Below are positions 25,301-31,960 of a stretch of 64,000 bases of DNA, in pieces. The DNA is from Toxotes chatareus (lineage: Eukaryota; Chordata; Actinopteri; Toxotidae): assembly GCA_016801885.1 (NCBI GenBank), contig CM028882.1, positions 18,865,047 through 18,929,046 of the forward strand. The letters are read 5' to 3'. The notes beneath the pieces are model-generated. The model was not told the DNA's origin. It saw nothing but the letters and a program-made list of their open reading frames with translations, and did no database searches. The position numbers and the translations under genes were made by a program. Position 1 is the stretch's first letter. Every line of letters starts with the position of its first letter.

Positions 25301-28300
25301 TTCATACAAAAGCTCTGCTTTGTCTTTTTGGCCATGTGAGACTGAATCTCACATCATAGCAGCTCATCCTTTTGTGCTTTTGAAGCTTTTCTAACCCACA
25401 TGCAGCTGTCGTTATTCTACTTTGAACTGAATTTAAACGATCGCGTTCACGACATCCGTGAGTGAGCCACTCATCAAGCTGATACAAGCAGAGTCTTTGA
25501 TCTCTGGTGGCACAACACATATGGCCTGTTTTGTATGAATACATTTCTTAATGATTCTCAACGCCTGCATTCATAACAGGATGAATTACAACACATATCA
25601 GAACACACATAGCACTTCAGTCATCCACAGAAGTCAGAGGCTTGCCACACATTTTTGGCATAGAATGATAAAATACACTTGAATGGGTCTCCATCTGTAC
25701 AACAATGACTAATCAGTATTGAATACTAATGAACAAGAGAAAACATTATAGAAAAAGAACCCATGTAGGAGTTCAAACTACAGTTTTTCCCCTTGTAAAA
25801 TCTGAAAAATCTACATTTTTATAAATTTATCAATGATTCAATGATTCCAATAAAGCTTCTCTGTCAAGAAGCTGCTATCCTCAATGTGCTAACATTTGAT
25901 AGCAGTAAAACACAGAAGCATTTGGATTAAACATTTAAACGGAGTTGTTCATGCCGGTCTGTGTCTTTTAATAAGTTACTCATTAAGACAAACAGTATAA
26001 GTGTCAATTTAAAGCATCAAACAGCTGATGAAAAATGTTCAGAGGGACGTTTAATTTAGGTTGATTCCCTGTTAGTATTAAATTCTACAGTTTGTATGCA
26101 GGGAGGTGGATAGGGTAGTACATTGGTGTTAATACCTGAGGTGCTGAATGATATAATTAGAGGTTTAATTATATCTTAACTGGCTCATCTGCATTCAGTT
26201 CACTGAGTCAGGATTGTCTGACGCTTTAATATTGAATAACACCATTAAGTGCCTCTCAAACGCAAACATACACATGACTTAATGGGATAATATCCTAACT
26301 GGGGATTAAATAGAACTTAATGAATTGCTGTCATCATCTAAACAGCAATGTCCTTTTTAAAAGATGACAACAAGCAAGTCCCTGAGAGCAAATAAGAAGT
26401 TTCTAAAGCTCTCACTACAGTGAAGGAAGAGTAAACATTTTCTGCTCCTCTTCTTCATCTTTGCTTCTGCTCCATTAGTTCTTCAGCTGTCAAGGTCCAC
26501 TGTTCTGTCTTTCAACAAGTGGCAAGTCCGTGAGCACAGTTAAGTCTGATTAGGATTTCTGTATCATTTTGCAGACAATGTCTTTGTGTAACAGCCTGCA
26601 GTCAAAGGTTAGGGCCCTCTCCATAACCCCTCTGTGGTTTTTAACTGCCTTTGAAGTTTTCCCAACACCAATACAAAGACAAGCTCTGTGGGCTTAAGTC
26701 AGCTGGTGCTTCTGAAGAGATTAAAAGAGTGTAAGAGTGTCTATGTGTGTCAGACAGACAGAGAGAGGGAGCATTCACAAGTTCCAGTCACAGCAGATTA
26801 CAATGTTTCTGATTTACAAGTAAGTGTTGCCGACCCAGGCTGTTTTGACAGCGAGAAATATCTGAGTATCTGAGATATGTGTTTAATATCTGAATGTTGA
26901 GGCCCGAGGCGGTGTGAAATTCAAATCAATTCAACCGCTGAGAGAAGTGTCGATCTGCAGGATGCCTTGTGATGCATTCTGGGGGCGAGGCAAGAGTTGA
27001 AACCAGAAGATTATAAGTCACTGTATAGTTAGAACCCCAACAAGATGAGACTAAAGCAGAAAATCTGTGAGTTTTAGCAATACTTTGATACTTTTCAAGG
27101 TCACGTTGTGAAAGTTTTGGAAAGTTTTGCCAAGATCGCAAACGGGTCTCCAAAAAATTAGCCATATAGGCACCTTGATTCAAAAACCTGAAGTCCTGTG
27201 ATTCGACAGAGGCGGCTCTGATGTCCTCTGTGGCTACTTTCATTCTCTTTGATGTTAGGATGTGAAACAACTCCTCACATGAAAGATGTAAGTCTTCAGA
27301 GTTTCCTCTTTTTCTTTCTTTTGTGTTTCGCCCAGGGCCTTGGGCTAAGTACCCTCTGGAAGTGTGTATGAGTGAGAGACATGAGTGATGGATGGAGGGG
27401 GAGAAAAAGAAAGAAAGGATTTTTTTTTTTTTTAAAAGACGCAGACAGGAAGAGCCATGCAGTGCAGGTTAAATAGGGCTTTAACCTCAGCTCCCACTCT
27501 TGGAACAGAGGACAAAGATACAGCTCCACAGTTTGCCTCCTTCACCAGAACGGGCAACCTGCCCCCCAGCTTTGTTATTCAACGTAAAACCCAAATCCCC
27601 GGTCGAATAAAGTTAACCTTTAGCGGTAATAAATTCACTGTCATCACTGTCATGAAAATTCATAACAGTTTTGACTTGCTCTTTCAGGATGTAAGCACCA
27701 TAGAGAGAGATGGATGAATGTATTTACATTTGACATGGATTATGGATAAAAGAGAGATTTGCAAAAGTATTTGTTTATGCTTGCACTTTCATTTTCTTGC
27801 ATAAATGATTTTTTGGAGATTTTCGGGGCTCCTCACCTTGAACGAAGCTGAATTTCTCTTCCTTTTCTTCACTGTTTGCGGAAACGTTTAACCCAGCAGC
27901 TCTCGAACAGCACCCGTCACTATTGTCTCCATTTCTGCCAAAGGATGATAACTCAGAAAGCACATGAGGTTATAATTACAGCCTTCCCAGTTTCCACTGA
28001 ATAGAACACTTACCATATGGAAGCTGAACAGTGTGAAAGAAAACACTCTGAAACAAGAACAAAGTCAGAAGTGATTCATTGTTTCTGTAAAGGTGAGAAG
28101 TAGCAGAAAGTTGGGAAAAAAAGATCTAAGAGAGGACAGAAGACAGTCAATAAAGTGAAAGATAGCAGCGAGGAAAAGTATCTCTCTCGTTCTCCGATGT
28201 TACTGTATGAGATGGGAAGCAGATGTTTCATCAGGCAGGCGAGGCATTCGGTCACGACATAAGTCCACGGCATAACACTTGTCAGACCTTAATTCCTCAC

Positions 28301-31300
28301 TGCAGATAACACTCATCACTTCTCACACTATCTATACAGCCGGGCATGTCCTTGATAAGCAATGATTTTGGCCAGAAGAGAAGTTTTTAAACTTTTTGTT
28401 TAAAACTAAATGAGATATGGCTGAGCTGCATGTTGTCAGCACTCTATTAAAGAGAAAAGTGAAGTTTTGTTTTTACTATAAATGAGGAACGATTCCGGCA
28501 AAAGTAACTGCTCCTTTTTTTTTTTTCATCCTGGCTGAGCTTTAAAGTTGATGCAGAGGCTGAGGTATTGCTCCGTGCTTTATGTCAGCTGGGAAAACGA
28601 GTTTTAAGTCGTGTTTTCGGAGTAATGAAGTATGACTGCAGCAAGTGAGGATTATGGATGTTAGCTGAAGAGAGTCTGGATTTCAGTTCCATGAGAACAG
28701 ATTACCGTGCTGTTTCTGTGTCTGTGTTATGTCTTGCTTAGGAGACAGAGAAAGAAGATATTCTCCAAGAACGTCCTCGGTGACACAGCCGAGCTGAAAA
28801 GCCTAAACACGATTACCCGGTCTCTTCAGGATTTTACAGAATTATTGCAACTAACGCTTCATTTTGTAGCATCTTATTTTGGAAAATTACAGAGCAAACG
28901 GAAACACTTTAAGGATAATCTGCAAGAAACAGAAAAACTGTAAAAATAAGAAATTGCATCAATTGTTTTAATTATTGTGTCTTGTTAAACTTTGATGTTT
29001 GCAGTTAATTTCCTATTTCTGTTTTAAATATTTAATATGGTGCCGAATTTCAGTTTTCAAAACACATTTCTACTTTTTGTAAGAATGTACAAAACAACAA
29101 TAAATACAGACAAGGCAGAATCATAAAAGATAGTGGTAATACTGACAGTTTAGAAATACAAGTCAATAGAAATCAGTCTAAAGAAGTGAAAGCAAAGATT
29201 ATATGTCATTGTTTAGCTATTCTTGCCACATTTACAAATTCAAAGAATTTACAGATTCCTTGTAAATGAAAATGTCTATGATTTCTGAGAGCTGTTATAC
29301 AAATCACATCACCCACACAGTGCTTATTTTAGAACACTGATTCACTGTAAAACACACCTCCTCTGTATAGGAGACACACGCTGCCATAACGGATTATGAA
29401 AAGTTGAATTCCATTCATACGTATGTCCTTATTGTCCTTAGTTCTATCGTCCAGAGTGACTGAAAGCTTCCATCTTTTTTGCATTTAACAGTTTCGCAGG
29501 TTTTTACTGCCTTCACAGGAAGGTCACAGAGAGTGTTTCAGAAATCTTTCTCATATAAATACCGTACAGCGGATAATATATACCATGGTAGGATCGCAGC
29601 ACACACGTGTAACTGAGTCACGTTATCAAGAGCAGCGGTGCACTGTGGGAGCTTTTTATGTGATAGAGCCCACCTGTCTAATCCTCTGTCTGTGGTAACT
29701 GATCTGTGTTGGCCACAGGTCATGTGTGAATGCATTATAAATCTCTCTGCTGTGGACTGGTGTGTTTAACCCAAGGAACAAAGTGTTGCATTAGATGTCT
29801 ACATTCGTCAACAGGCTGGAGGCTATCATTTGTGTTTAAGTGTGTGTGGGAGGTGCATGTGTCCACAGTCATGCATACGTGCGTGCACATTATTGTTGAC
29901 CCCATTTTATTACACACAACCTGATGCTCCCACTCTCCCACCGCTTGAATACTTCATAGCTGCTTTTATTGAATTATCTTTTATTTGGCCGTATCGCAGC
30001 GCGTCTTTGCCAGTCTTTGAAAGTGACGCTTTCATAAGACACTGATGACACAGCTCATTGGATTTAGCGCCTAATCAGAGGCTTTTTAATGTATTCTCTC
30101 TGATTCATGAGATTGGATCCAAGCTTTATGAAAAGTCTTCCATTTGCATCGATGAGAAGAAAGGGTTCGGGTATTTCAGGCTCCTTTATCTGCGCTCATA
30201 TCTTTTTTCATTTCAGCAGAGGGTTTTATCTGGGATTTAAAATGTGAATCATAATCACCCCTCCAAAAAACATTTTCAGTCTAAGATTGGATTTTTGGGA
30301 AATACTGAATGTTGCTACTTCAAGCTTTGTGCCCTTTCTGAATAGGTGTTCCTTATGATGAAACCCTTCTTCATTTGCATGTTTTTCACAAAATTATTCA
30401 AACCTCTAATCTTTTTACCCAGAAAATGTTTTTAATTATTCTAATTCAATATCACTTTCTATTTTTCCAGTTAGTCTCATAATAGGCATCTTTCCCAACA
30501 GCTCTATTTTTCTTAGAAACAAGTTTCTACATCAAACACCAGCAGCAGTATTATCTCTCCCTTTTCCACTTTTCCCTTCTGAATGTCATCTCACTTTTCC
30601 TCTGCAGGTGTGATCCGTGAGAGCTACCAGAAGGGTCGCGACCAGCTGGTTCCCGTGACCTTGTTGGCCATTGCTGTCATCCTAGCTTTTGCCATGGGCG
30701 CCATCTTCTCTGGCATCATTGTCTACTGTGTCTGTGACCACCGGCGGCGAGACATGGACCTGACAGGCCGCAAGGAAAAGGACAGCCACCACCTTCACTC
30801 CCGTCGGGGATCAATGAACAGTGTGACTAAGCTGACGGGCCTGTTTGAGACGCAGGCCAAAGATGGTCGCCCTGAGGCGATCCTCACCCCTTTGATGCAC
30901 AACGGGAGAATGACACCAAACGGGAAGATGCTGATAAAAGCAGACCAGCACCACCTGGACCTCGCTGCTCTGCCAACGCCTGAATCCACCCCCATGCAGC
31001 CGCGTCGTAAGCCCAGTCGGGGCAGCCGTGAGTGGGAGAGGAACCAGAACCTCATCAACGCTTGTACAAAGGACATGCCACCTATGGGATCCCCTGTTAT
31101 CTCTACAGACCTGCCCCTGAGGGCATCACCGGGGCACATCCCCAGCGTGGTAGTCCTGCCTCTGCCACAACATCAACACCAGCTCCAGCCTCATCTGCAG
31201 CAACACCAGCAGTCCTACCAGCACGAATATGTGGAGCAGCCACACCATAGTGACCTGAGCATGGGCCACAGTGTCATGGATGACCAGGGGGCCACCCTGG

Positions 31301-31770
31301 AGTACAAGACAGTGAAGAGCCCATGTCACAACCTCAACATGGTGGATCCAGATGGGGTGCTGCCGCCTCGTGTCCCCCAACGAGAGGCTTCTCTCACCAT
31401 ACCTCCTGCAGTCCCACAGATGGGCAAACGCCTGGAGGTCCACTCGTCAGTCTACGGGCTCCGGAAAGGATCAGCATCGGCTGCTTCTGGGTCCTCTGCC
31501 CTCAAGAAACACAACACCAACTCATCTAACTCCTCCCATTTGGCGAGACATCACAGCTTCAATCGTGTGGAGACTCCACCACCTGCACCTCAGAGGGTGG
31601 ACTCCATACAAATGACAGCACAGGGCATATCTCTGTCACGGCAGCCTGGAATGAGCTCCTACGGTTCACTGCCTCGAACAGGCATCAAACATCTCAAGCC
31701 CGATGTCCCTCCCAAACCCTCCGTAGTCTCACTCTCAACAAAAGTCAAGTCCAGTGACTCCTGCACATAG
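1214..31770 (+). CDS. sema6a: Semaphorin-6A, 3' part of the gene (11 coding exons, 5' incomplete)
   Basis: Joined exons: 1214-1431, 3515-3646, 5432-5587, 8645-8818, 10522-10662, 10792-10869, 14787-14845, 15735-15755, 15971-15991, 19256-19435, 30608-31770. All introns are GT-AG and the phases agree, giving 780 residues and one stop. In order: C-terminal half of the sema beta-propeller (about 1-263), PSI domain (about 265-318), stalk (319-407), one membrane helix (408-436) and a 344-residue cytoplasmic tail. Sema6A is a single-pass axon-guidance ligand and receptor that binds class A plexins (A2 and A4) in trans or cis; its tail is reported to bind Ena/VASP-like EVL. Family assignment rests on near-identity to mammalian SEMA6A as I remember it, both in the sema domain (EKQWTSFLK, GRFKEQKSPDSTWTP, SNEFPDDTLNFIK) and in the tail (GSREWERNQNLINACTKDMP), which other class 6 members do not share to this degree. 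Human SEMA6A is about 1030 residues, so roughly 250 N-terminal residues are missing upstream. Confidence 0.95.
1432..3514 (+). other. sema6a: sema6a intron
   Basis: Intron of 2083 bases with donor GTACGC and acceptor TTGTGGCAG after a T run. I see no additional exon. The middle part (about 1845-2135) is AT-rich, lacks simple repeats and reads like conserved noncoding DNA; it is listed separately. Confidence 0.85.
1845..2135. promoter_or_regulatory. Candidate conserved noncoding element in a sema6a intron
   Basis: This AT-rich but complex stretch has no simple repeats and many short homeobox-type TAAT/ATTA cores, unlike the repetitive flanks. The judgement rests on composition alone and is weak. 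Conservation across fish genomes would be the test. Confidence 0.25.
3515..3646 (+). CDS. sema6a: sema6a exon 2 of the window: sema domain
   Basis: This 132-base exon is phase 2 on both sides, so it is a multiple of three. The first base completes Ser73, followed by Ile-Pro-Gly-Ser-Ala-Val-Cys-Ala-Tyr-Asp-Met, then GRFKEQKSPDSTWTPFPEEK and Val-Pro-Lys-Pro. The IPGSAVCAYDM and GRFKEQKSPDSTWTP segments are nearly identical to mammalian SEMA6A. Acceptor AG is at 3513-3514 and the donor GTACAA starts at 3647; the last two bases open the Arg117 codon. Confidence 0.94.
3647..5431 (+). other. sema6a: sema6a intron
   Basis: Intron of 1785 bases. The donor GTACAA departs from the GTAAGT consensus. 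The acceptor at 5430-5431 follows a long pyrimidine tract (about 5344-5428). A T run occurs at 4661-4677 and AT-rich DNA at about 4730-4800. No further exon is seen. Confidence 0.85.
5432..5587 (+). CDS. sema6a: sema6a exon 3 of the window: sema domain
   Basis: This 156-base exon, phase 2-2, encodes residues 117-168 plus two bases of Arg169. It reads Arg-Pro-Gly-Asn-Cys-Ala-Gly-Thr, then Met-Glu-Arg-Tyr-Lys-Val, SNEFPDDTLNFIK, HPLMDEAVPSI and Asn-Arg-Pro-Trp-Phe-Leu-Lys-Thr-Met-Val-Arg. The FPDDTLNFIK-HPLMDEAVPS block is a class 6 hallmark. Mammalian SEMA6A has Gly-Cys-Cys-Ala-Gly at the start; the fish protein has Gly-Asn-Cys-Ala-Gly, so one cysteine of the pair is replaced. The donor is GTAAGT at 5588. 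Confidence 0.95.
5795..5837. repeat. (ACTAT)n microsatellite, interrupted
   Basis: Pentanucleotide repeat seen directly: a run of ACTAT units interrupted once by a CTGTGAT segment near 5811-5817. Confidence 0.85.
7240..7640. promoter_or_regulatory. Candidate conserved noncoding element in a sema6a intron
   Basis: A 400-base stretch of balanced, non-repetitive composition inside an otherwise AT-rich intron, without coding potential that fits the gene. It stands out in texture from its flanks, which is the only support. Confidence 0.25.
8645..8818 (+). CDS. sema6a: sema6a exon 4 of the window: sema domain
   Basis: This 174-base exon, phase 2-2, covers residues 169-227. It reads Arg-Tyr-Arg-Leu-Thr-Arg-Ile-Val-Val-Asp, then NHTVVFLGSEKGIILKFLA, Asn-Asp-Ser-Leu-Phe-Leu-Glu-Glu and Val-Tyr-Asn-Pro-Asp-Lys. 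VVFLGSEKGIILKF is a propeller strand shared by class 6 semaphorins. Two N-glycosylation sequons are visible (Asn186-His-Thr and Asn212-Asp-Ser). Acceptor AG is at 8643-8644. I place the donor at 8819 (GTACGT) because joining there with 10522 gives Lys-Cys-Ser, as in mammals. A second GT at 8823 would change the protein. Confidence 0.93.
8819..10521 (+). other. sema6a: sema6a intron
   Basis: Intron of 1703 bases. It is rich in simple sequence: GT at about 8918-8935, a CA run at 9206-9241, GT-rich DNA at 9335-9370, and a purine-rich tract (GA/AGA) at about 9500-9625 followed by a pyrimidine-rich tract at 9715-9800. The acceptor at 10520-10521 follows T- and C-rich DNA. No exon is seen. Confidence 0.8.
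9206..9241. repeat. (CA)n microsatellite
   Basis: About 18 uninterrupted AC units, seen directly. Confidence 0.95.
10522..10662 (+). CDS. sema6a: sema6a exon 5 of the window: end of sema domain, start of PSI
   Basis: This 141-base exon, phase 2-2, encodes residues 227-273. It starts Lys-Cys-Ser-Ile-Asp-Gly-Val-Glu-Asp-Lys-Arg-Ile-Ile-Gly-Met, continues through Trp-Val-Ala-Phe-Thr-Ser-Cys-Val-Val-Lys-Val-Pro-Leu, and ends CERHGRCK. The Cys-x5-Cys at its end opens the PSI (plexin-semaphorin-integrin) cysteine knot, so the domain is split between exons 5, 6 and 7. The donor GTAAGT begins at 10663 and the intron that follows is only 129 bases. Confidence 0.95.
10792..10869 (+). CDS. sema6a: sema6a exon 6 of the window: PSI domain core
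   Basis: This 78-base exon, phase 2-2, encodes Lys-Ser-Cys-Ile-Ala-Ser-Arg-Asp-Pro-Tyr-Cys-Gly-Trp, then Ser-Glu-Gly-Ala-Cys-Lys-Gln. CIASRDPYCGW is the signature of the semaphorin PSI domain. The preceding intron (10663-10791) has consensus borders; the donor here is GTAAGT at 10870. The residues after the Ala-Cys (Lys-Gln-Val-Val-Gly-Ser-Thr) diverge from the mammalian His-Leu-Ser-Pro-Asn-Ser. Confidence 0.95.
12170..12320. promoter_or_regulatory. Candidate enhancer with a canonical octamer motif
   Basis: A perfect POU-factor octamer ATGCAAAT occurs at 12188-12195. A CATATG E-box-like hexamer lies close downstream and ATAATTATT/TTAATTA homeobox cores lie at about 12275-12295. The stretch is complex and non-repetitive. 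Motif presence is seen; regulatory function is inferred. Confidence 0.3.
13645..13659 (+). repeat. Homopolymer G run (15 bases)
   Basis: Fifteen consecutive G bases are seen directly, preceded by G-rich GAGG repeats. It could fold as a G-quadruplex and could also be a length-error site in the assembly. Confidence 0.8.
14013..14448. mobile_element. Foldback non-autonomous DNA transposon (teleost MITE-like repeat)
   Basis: The two halves are inverted copies. The left part around 14107-14155 (TTAGCATAAAGACTGG, then GGGGGAAACAGTTAGCCTGG) pairs with the right part around 14331-14378 (CAGGCTAACTGTTTCCCCC, then GTGCTAAGCTAAG). The outer ends, TTAAAGGAGTGGTTGAAC on the left and GTCCAACTATTTTTAA on the right, also pair. 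There is a near-palindromic centre of the form AACAACAACTTGTTGTTT at about 14236. I recognise the sequence as a repeat scattered through percomorph genomes. TTAA occurs at both ends and may be the target site. There is no coding capacity. Confidence 0.8.
14787..14845 (+). CDS. sema6a: sema6a exon 7 of the window: end of PSI domain
   Basis: This 59-base exon enters in phase 2 and leaves in phase 1. It completes Lys300 and encodes Ser-Ala-Phe-Glu-Gln-Asp-Val-Glu-His-Gly-Asn-Thr-Asp-Gly-Leu-Gly-Asp-Cys-Gln. The GNTDGLGDC motif is shared with mammalian SEMA6A and carries the last PSI cysteine. Acceptor is CCGCAG ending at 14786 and donor GTAAGC starts at 14846. This exon is where the phase changes from 2 to 1. 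Confidence 0.94.
14846..15734 (+). other. sema6a: sema6a intron with a long pyrimidine tract
   Basis: Intron of 889 bases. From about 14857 to 15105 the + strand is strongly pyrimidine-rich (CTCCTC, TCTCC), including a run of 12 C at 14891-14902. Open frames through it on both strands are composition artefacts. The final part carries TGCATG at 15693-15698 and a pyrimidine tract before the CAG acceptor. Confidence 0.85.
15735..15755 (+). CDS. sema6a: sema6a exon 8 of the window: 21-base microexon (stalk)
   Basis: The acceptor CTTCTCCCAG ends at 15734 and the donor GTAAGT starts at 15756, so the exon is exactly 21 bases, phase 1-1. It encodes Asn-Thr-Phe-Val-Ala-Leu-Asn and one base of the next codon. 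Phe-Val-Ala-Leu-Asn is conserved in mammalian SEMA6A right after the Gly-Asp-Cys of the PSI domain, which is strong support for so short an exon. It is probably constitutive. TGCATG lies 37 bases upstream and GCATG 50 bases downstream; both are Rbfox-type motifs. Confidence 0.9.
15971..15991 (+). CDS. sema6a: sema6a exon 9 of the window: second 21-base microexon, probably alternative
   Basis: The acceptor TTTTTGATAG ends at 15970 and the donor GTAATG starts at 15992. The 21 bases are phase 1-1 and encode Asp-Ile-Pro-Ser-Ser-Tyr-Glu. Skipping it keeps the frame and gives Leu-Asn-Gly-His instead of Leu-Asn-Asp-Ile. From memory, mammalian SEMA6A has two forms at this point, one with Asn-Gly-His and one inserting a short segment that begins Asn-Asp-Ile, so this looks like its shorter fish counterpart. 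The donor is weaker than GTAAGT, in keeping with regulated use. Without transcript data it remains a prediction. Confidence 0.7.
16099..16137 (+). repeat. Short inverted repeat with two alternative pairings
   Basis: AGAATCAGCAT at 16102-16112 pairs perfectly with ATGCTGATTCT at 16118-16128 across a 5-base loop. CATAGAATCAG at 16099-16109 also pairs perfectly with CTGATTCTATG at 16127-16137. It lies about 110 bases past the donor of the second microexon. Confidence 0.8.
16739..16782. repeat. (CT)n-rich microsatellite
   Basis: Pyrimidine-rich run of CT units with a few interruptions, seen directly; a second short CT block follows at about 16870-16883. Confidence 0.85.
17601..17630. repeat. (CA)n microsatellite
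   Basis: About 15 CA units with one CATA interruption, seen directly. Confidence 0.9.
18987..19020. repeat. Compound (CA)n-(CGCA)n microsatellite
   Basis: CA units change into four CGCA-type units at about 19005-19020, seen directly. Confidence 0.9.
19256..19435 (+). CDS. sema6a: sema6a exon 10 of the window: stalk exon with an eight-histidine tract
   Basis: This 180-base exon, phase 1-1, encodes residues 334-393. After Gly334 come eight His codons (19258-19281), then Thr-Leu-Ser-Leu-Pro-Thr, Arg-Met-Val-Glu-Arg-Lys-Asp, Glu-Asp-Pro-Tyr-Val-Ala-Val-Pro and Gln-Pro-Glu-Ala-Asn. Acceptor GGCAG ends at 19255 and donor GTAAGC starts at 19436. It sits where mammalian SEMA6A has its stalk segment beginning Gly-His-Ser-Ser-Ser-Leu-Leu-Pro; a loose match (Leu-Pro near the start, Gly-x-Met near the middle, Asp-Pro-x-x-Ala-Val further on) suggests homology. 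The exon is clearly more GC-rich than its introns. It precedes the membrane helix, so the histidines would lie outside the cell. Confidence 0.85.
22000..22190. promoter_or_regulatory. Candidate conserved noncoding element
   Basis: Complex AT-rich sequence with several homeobox-type cores (TAATGA, ATTAG, AATTACAATTA) and no simple repeats, next to a long microsatellite. The support is impressionistic. Confidence 0.25.
22283..22371. repeat. Compound (TCTA)n-(TCTG)n microsatellite
   Basis: Fourteen or so uninterrupted TCTA units (22283-22340) change to TCTG units (22341-22360) and end in an interrupted unit, seen directly. Open frames of Leu-Ser-Ile-Tyr repeats across it are artefacts. Confidence 0.95.
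23651..23687. repeat. Perfect palindrome, 16-base arms
   Basis: TGTGGTAAGAAGTGTA at 23651-23666 is followed by a five-base spacer (GCAAT) and its exact reverse complement at 23672-23687. No longer transposon-like ends are apparent around it. Confidence 0.9.
26110..26345. promoter_or_regulatory. Candidate conserved noncoding element
   Basis: Complex, AT-rich and repeat-free, with many homeobox-type TTAAT/ATTAA cores (for example around 26155-26170 and 26300-26325). It is flagged on texture only. Confidence 0.25.
30608..31770 (+). CDS. sema6a: sema6a last coding exon: membrane helix and cytoplasmic tail
   Basis: The acceptor TGCAG ends at 30607. Two bases complete Gly394, followed by Val-Ile-Arg-Glu-Ser-Tyr. 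The membrane helix (30649-30735, residues 408-436) is followed by the stop-transfer Cys-Asp-His-Arg-Arg-Arg. The tail matches mammalian SEMA6A: Ser-Arg-Arg-Gly-Ser-Met, PEAILTPLMHNG, MLIKADQHHLDL, LPTPESTP, GSREWERNQNLINACTKDMP, LPLRAS, HIPSVVVLP, ATLEYKT, VPQREASL, NTNSSNSSHL, PPPAPQRVDSIQ and LKPDVPPKPS, ending Asp-Ser-Cys-Thr before the TAG at 31768-31770. Proline-rich stretches fit the reported EVL interaction. A Gln/His-rich segment at 31168-31224 is longer than the mammalian one. The ATG at 30583 is intronic and not a start. Confidence 0.97.
31168..31224 (+). repeat. sema6a: Gln/His-rich coding tract in the sema6a tail
   Basis: Residues 581-599 are mostly Gln and His (Gln-His-Gln-His-Gln-Leu-Gln-Pro-His and so on), encoded by CAA/CAG/CAT/CAC codons. 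It lies between the conserved Val-Val-Val-Leu-Pro and Tyr-Gln-His-Glu-Tyr-Val. The mammalian protein, as I remember it, has only a few residues there. Confidence 0.85.
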
Positions 31771-31952
31771 TCAGCTTGTTAGCCAGTCAGTCCAATATGA
31801 ACAGACAGTAGTCAAAGGTTTTTCTGAAAGAGAGTAAAAAACAGGGAATACTGTACAACTTGCATCTCCTTTTAGTGTTTTTTGTTTTTGGTGTACAGTG
31901 GAAATTCAACACAATTTTCTTTTTTTAAATACACATTCTTTTTATATAAATA

Positions 31953-31960
31953 TGTAAATA
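31953..31960 (+). promoter_or_regulatory. Pumilio-type recognition element in the 3' UTR
   Basis: TGTAAATA matches the UGUANAUA consensus exactly, about 180 bases after the stop codon, in an AU-rich context. Function is inferred. Confidence 0.4.

Larger units (their letters stand above)
19436..30607 (+). other. sema6a: Large sema6a intron (11.2 kb) before the last exon
   Basis: Donor GTAAGC at 19436, acceptor TCCTCTGCAG ending at 30607. I see no supported exon inside. Contents: a compound TCTA/TCTG repeat at 22283-22360, pyrimidine-rich DNA at about 22590-22860 followed by a purine-rich block to 23060, a 16-base-arm palindrome at 23651-23687, candidate regulatory stretches at 22000-22190 and 26110-26345, and AT-rich unique DNA elsewhere. 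Its length and complexity leave room for regulatory elements. Confidence 0.8.

Noticed and set aside
26926..27270. 114-residue minus-strand open frame with fairly protein-like composition
   Set aside because: I looked for transposase or other domain motifs and recognised none. It could be a decayed repeat fragment, but I cannot support a call.
30583..30607. ATG at 30583 as an internal start for a tail-only protein
   Set aside because: These bases form the pyrimidine tract and acceptor of the last intron, and there is no promoter evidence.
1214..31770. Assignment to sema6b, sema6c or sema6d instead of sema6a
   Set aside because: The tail blocks (ACTKDMPPMGSP, HIPSVVVLP, PAPQRVDSIQ and the Cys-Thr end) match mammalian SEMA6A as I remember it; the others differ strongly in the tail. 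A lineage-specific duplicate of sema6a cannot be excluded.
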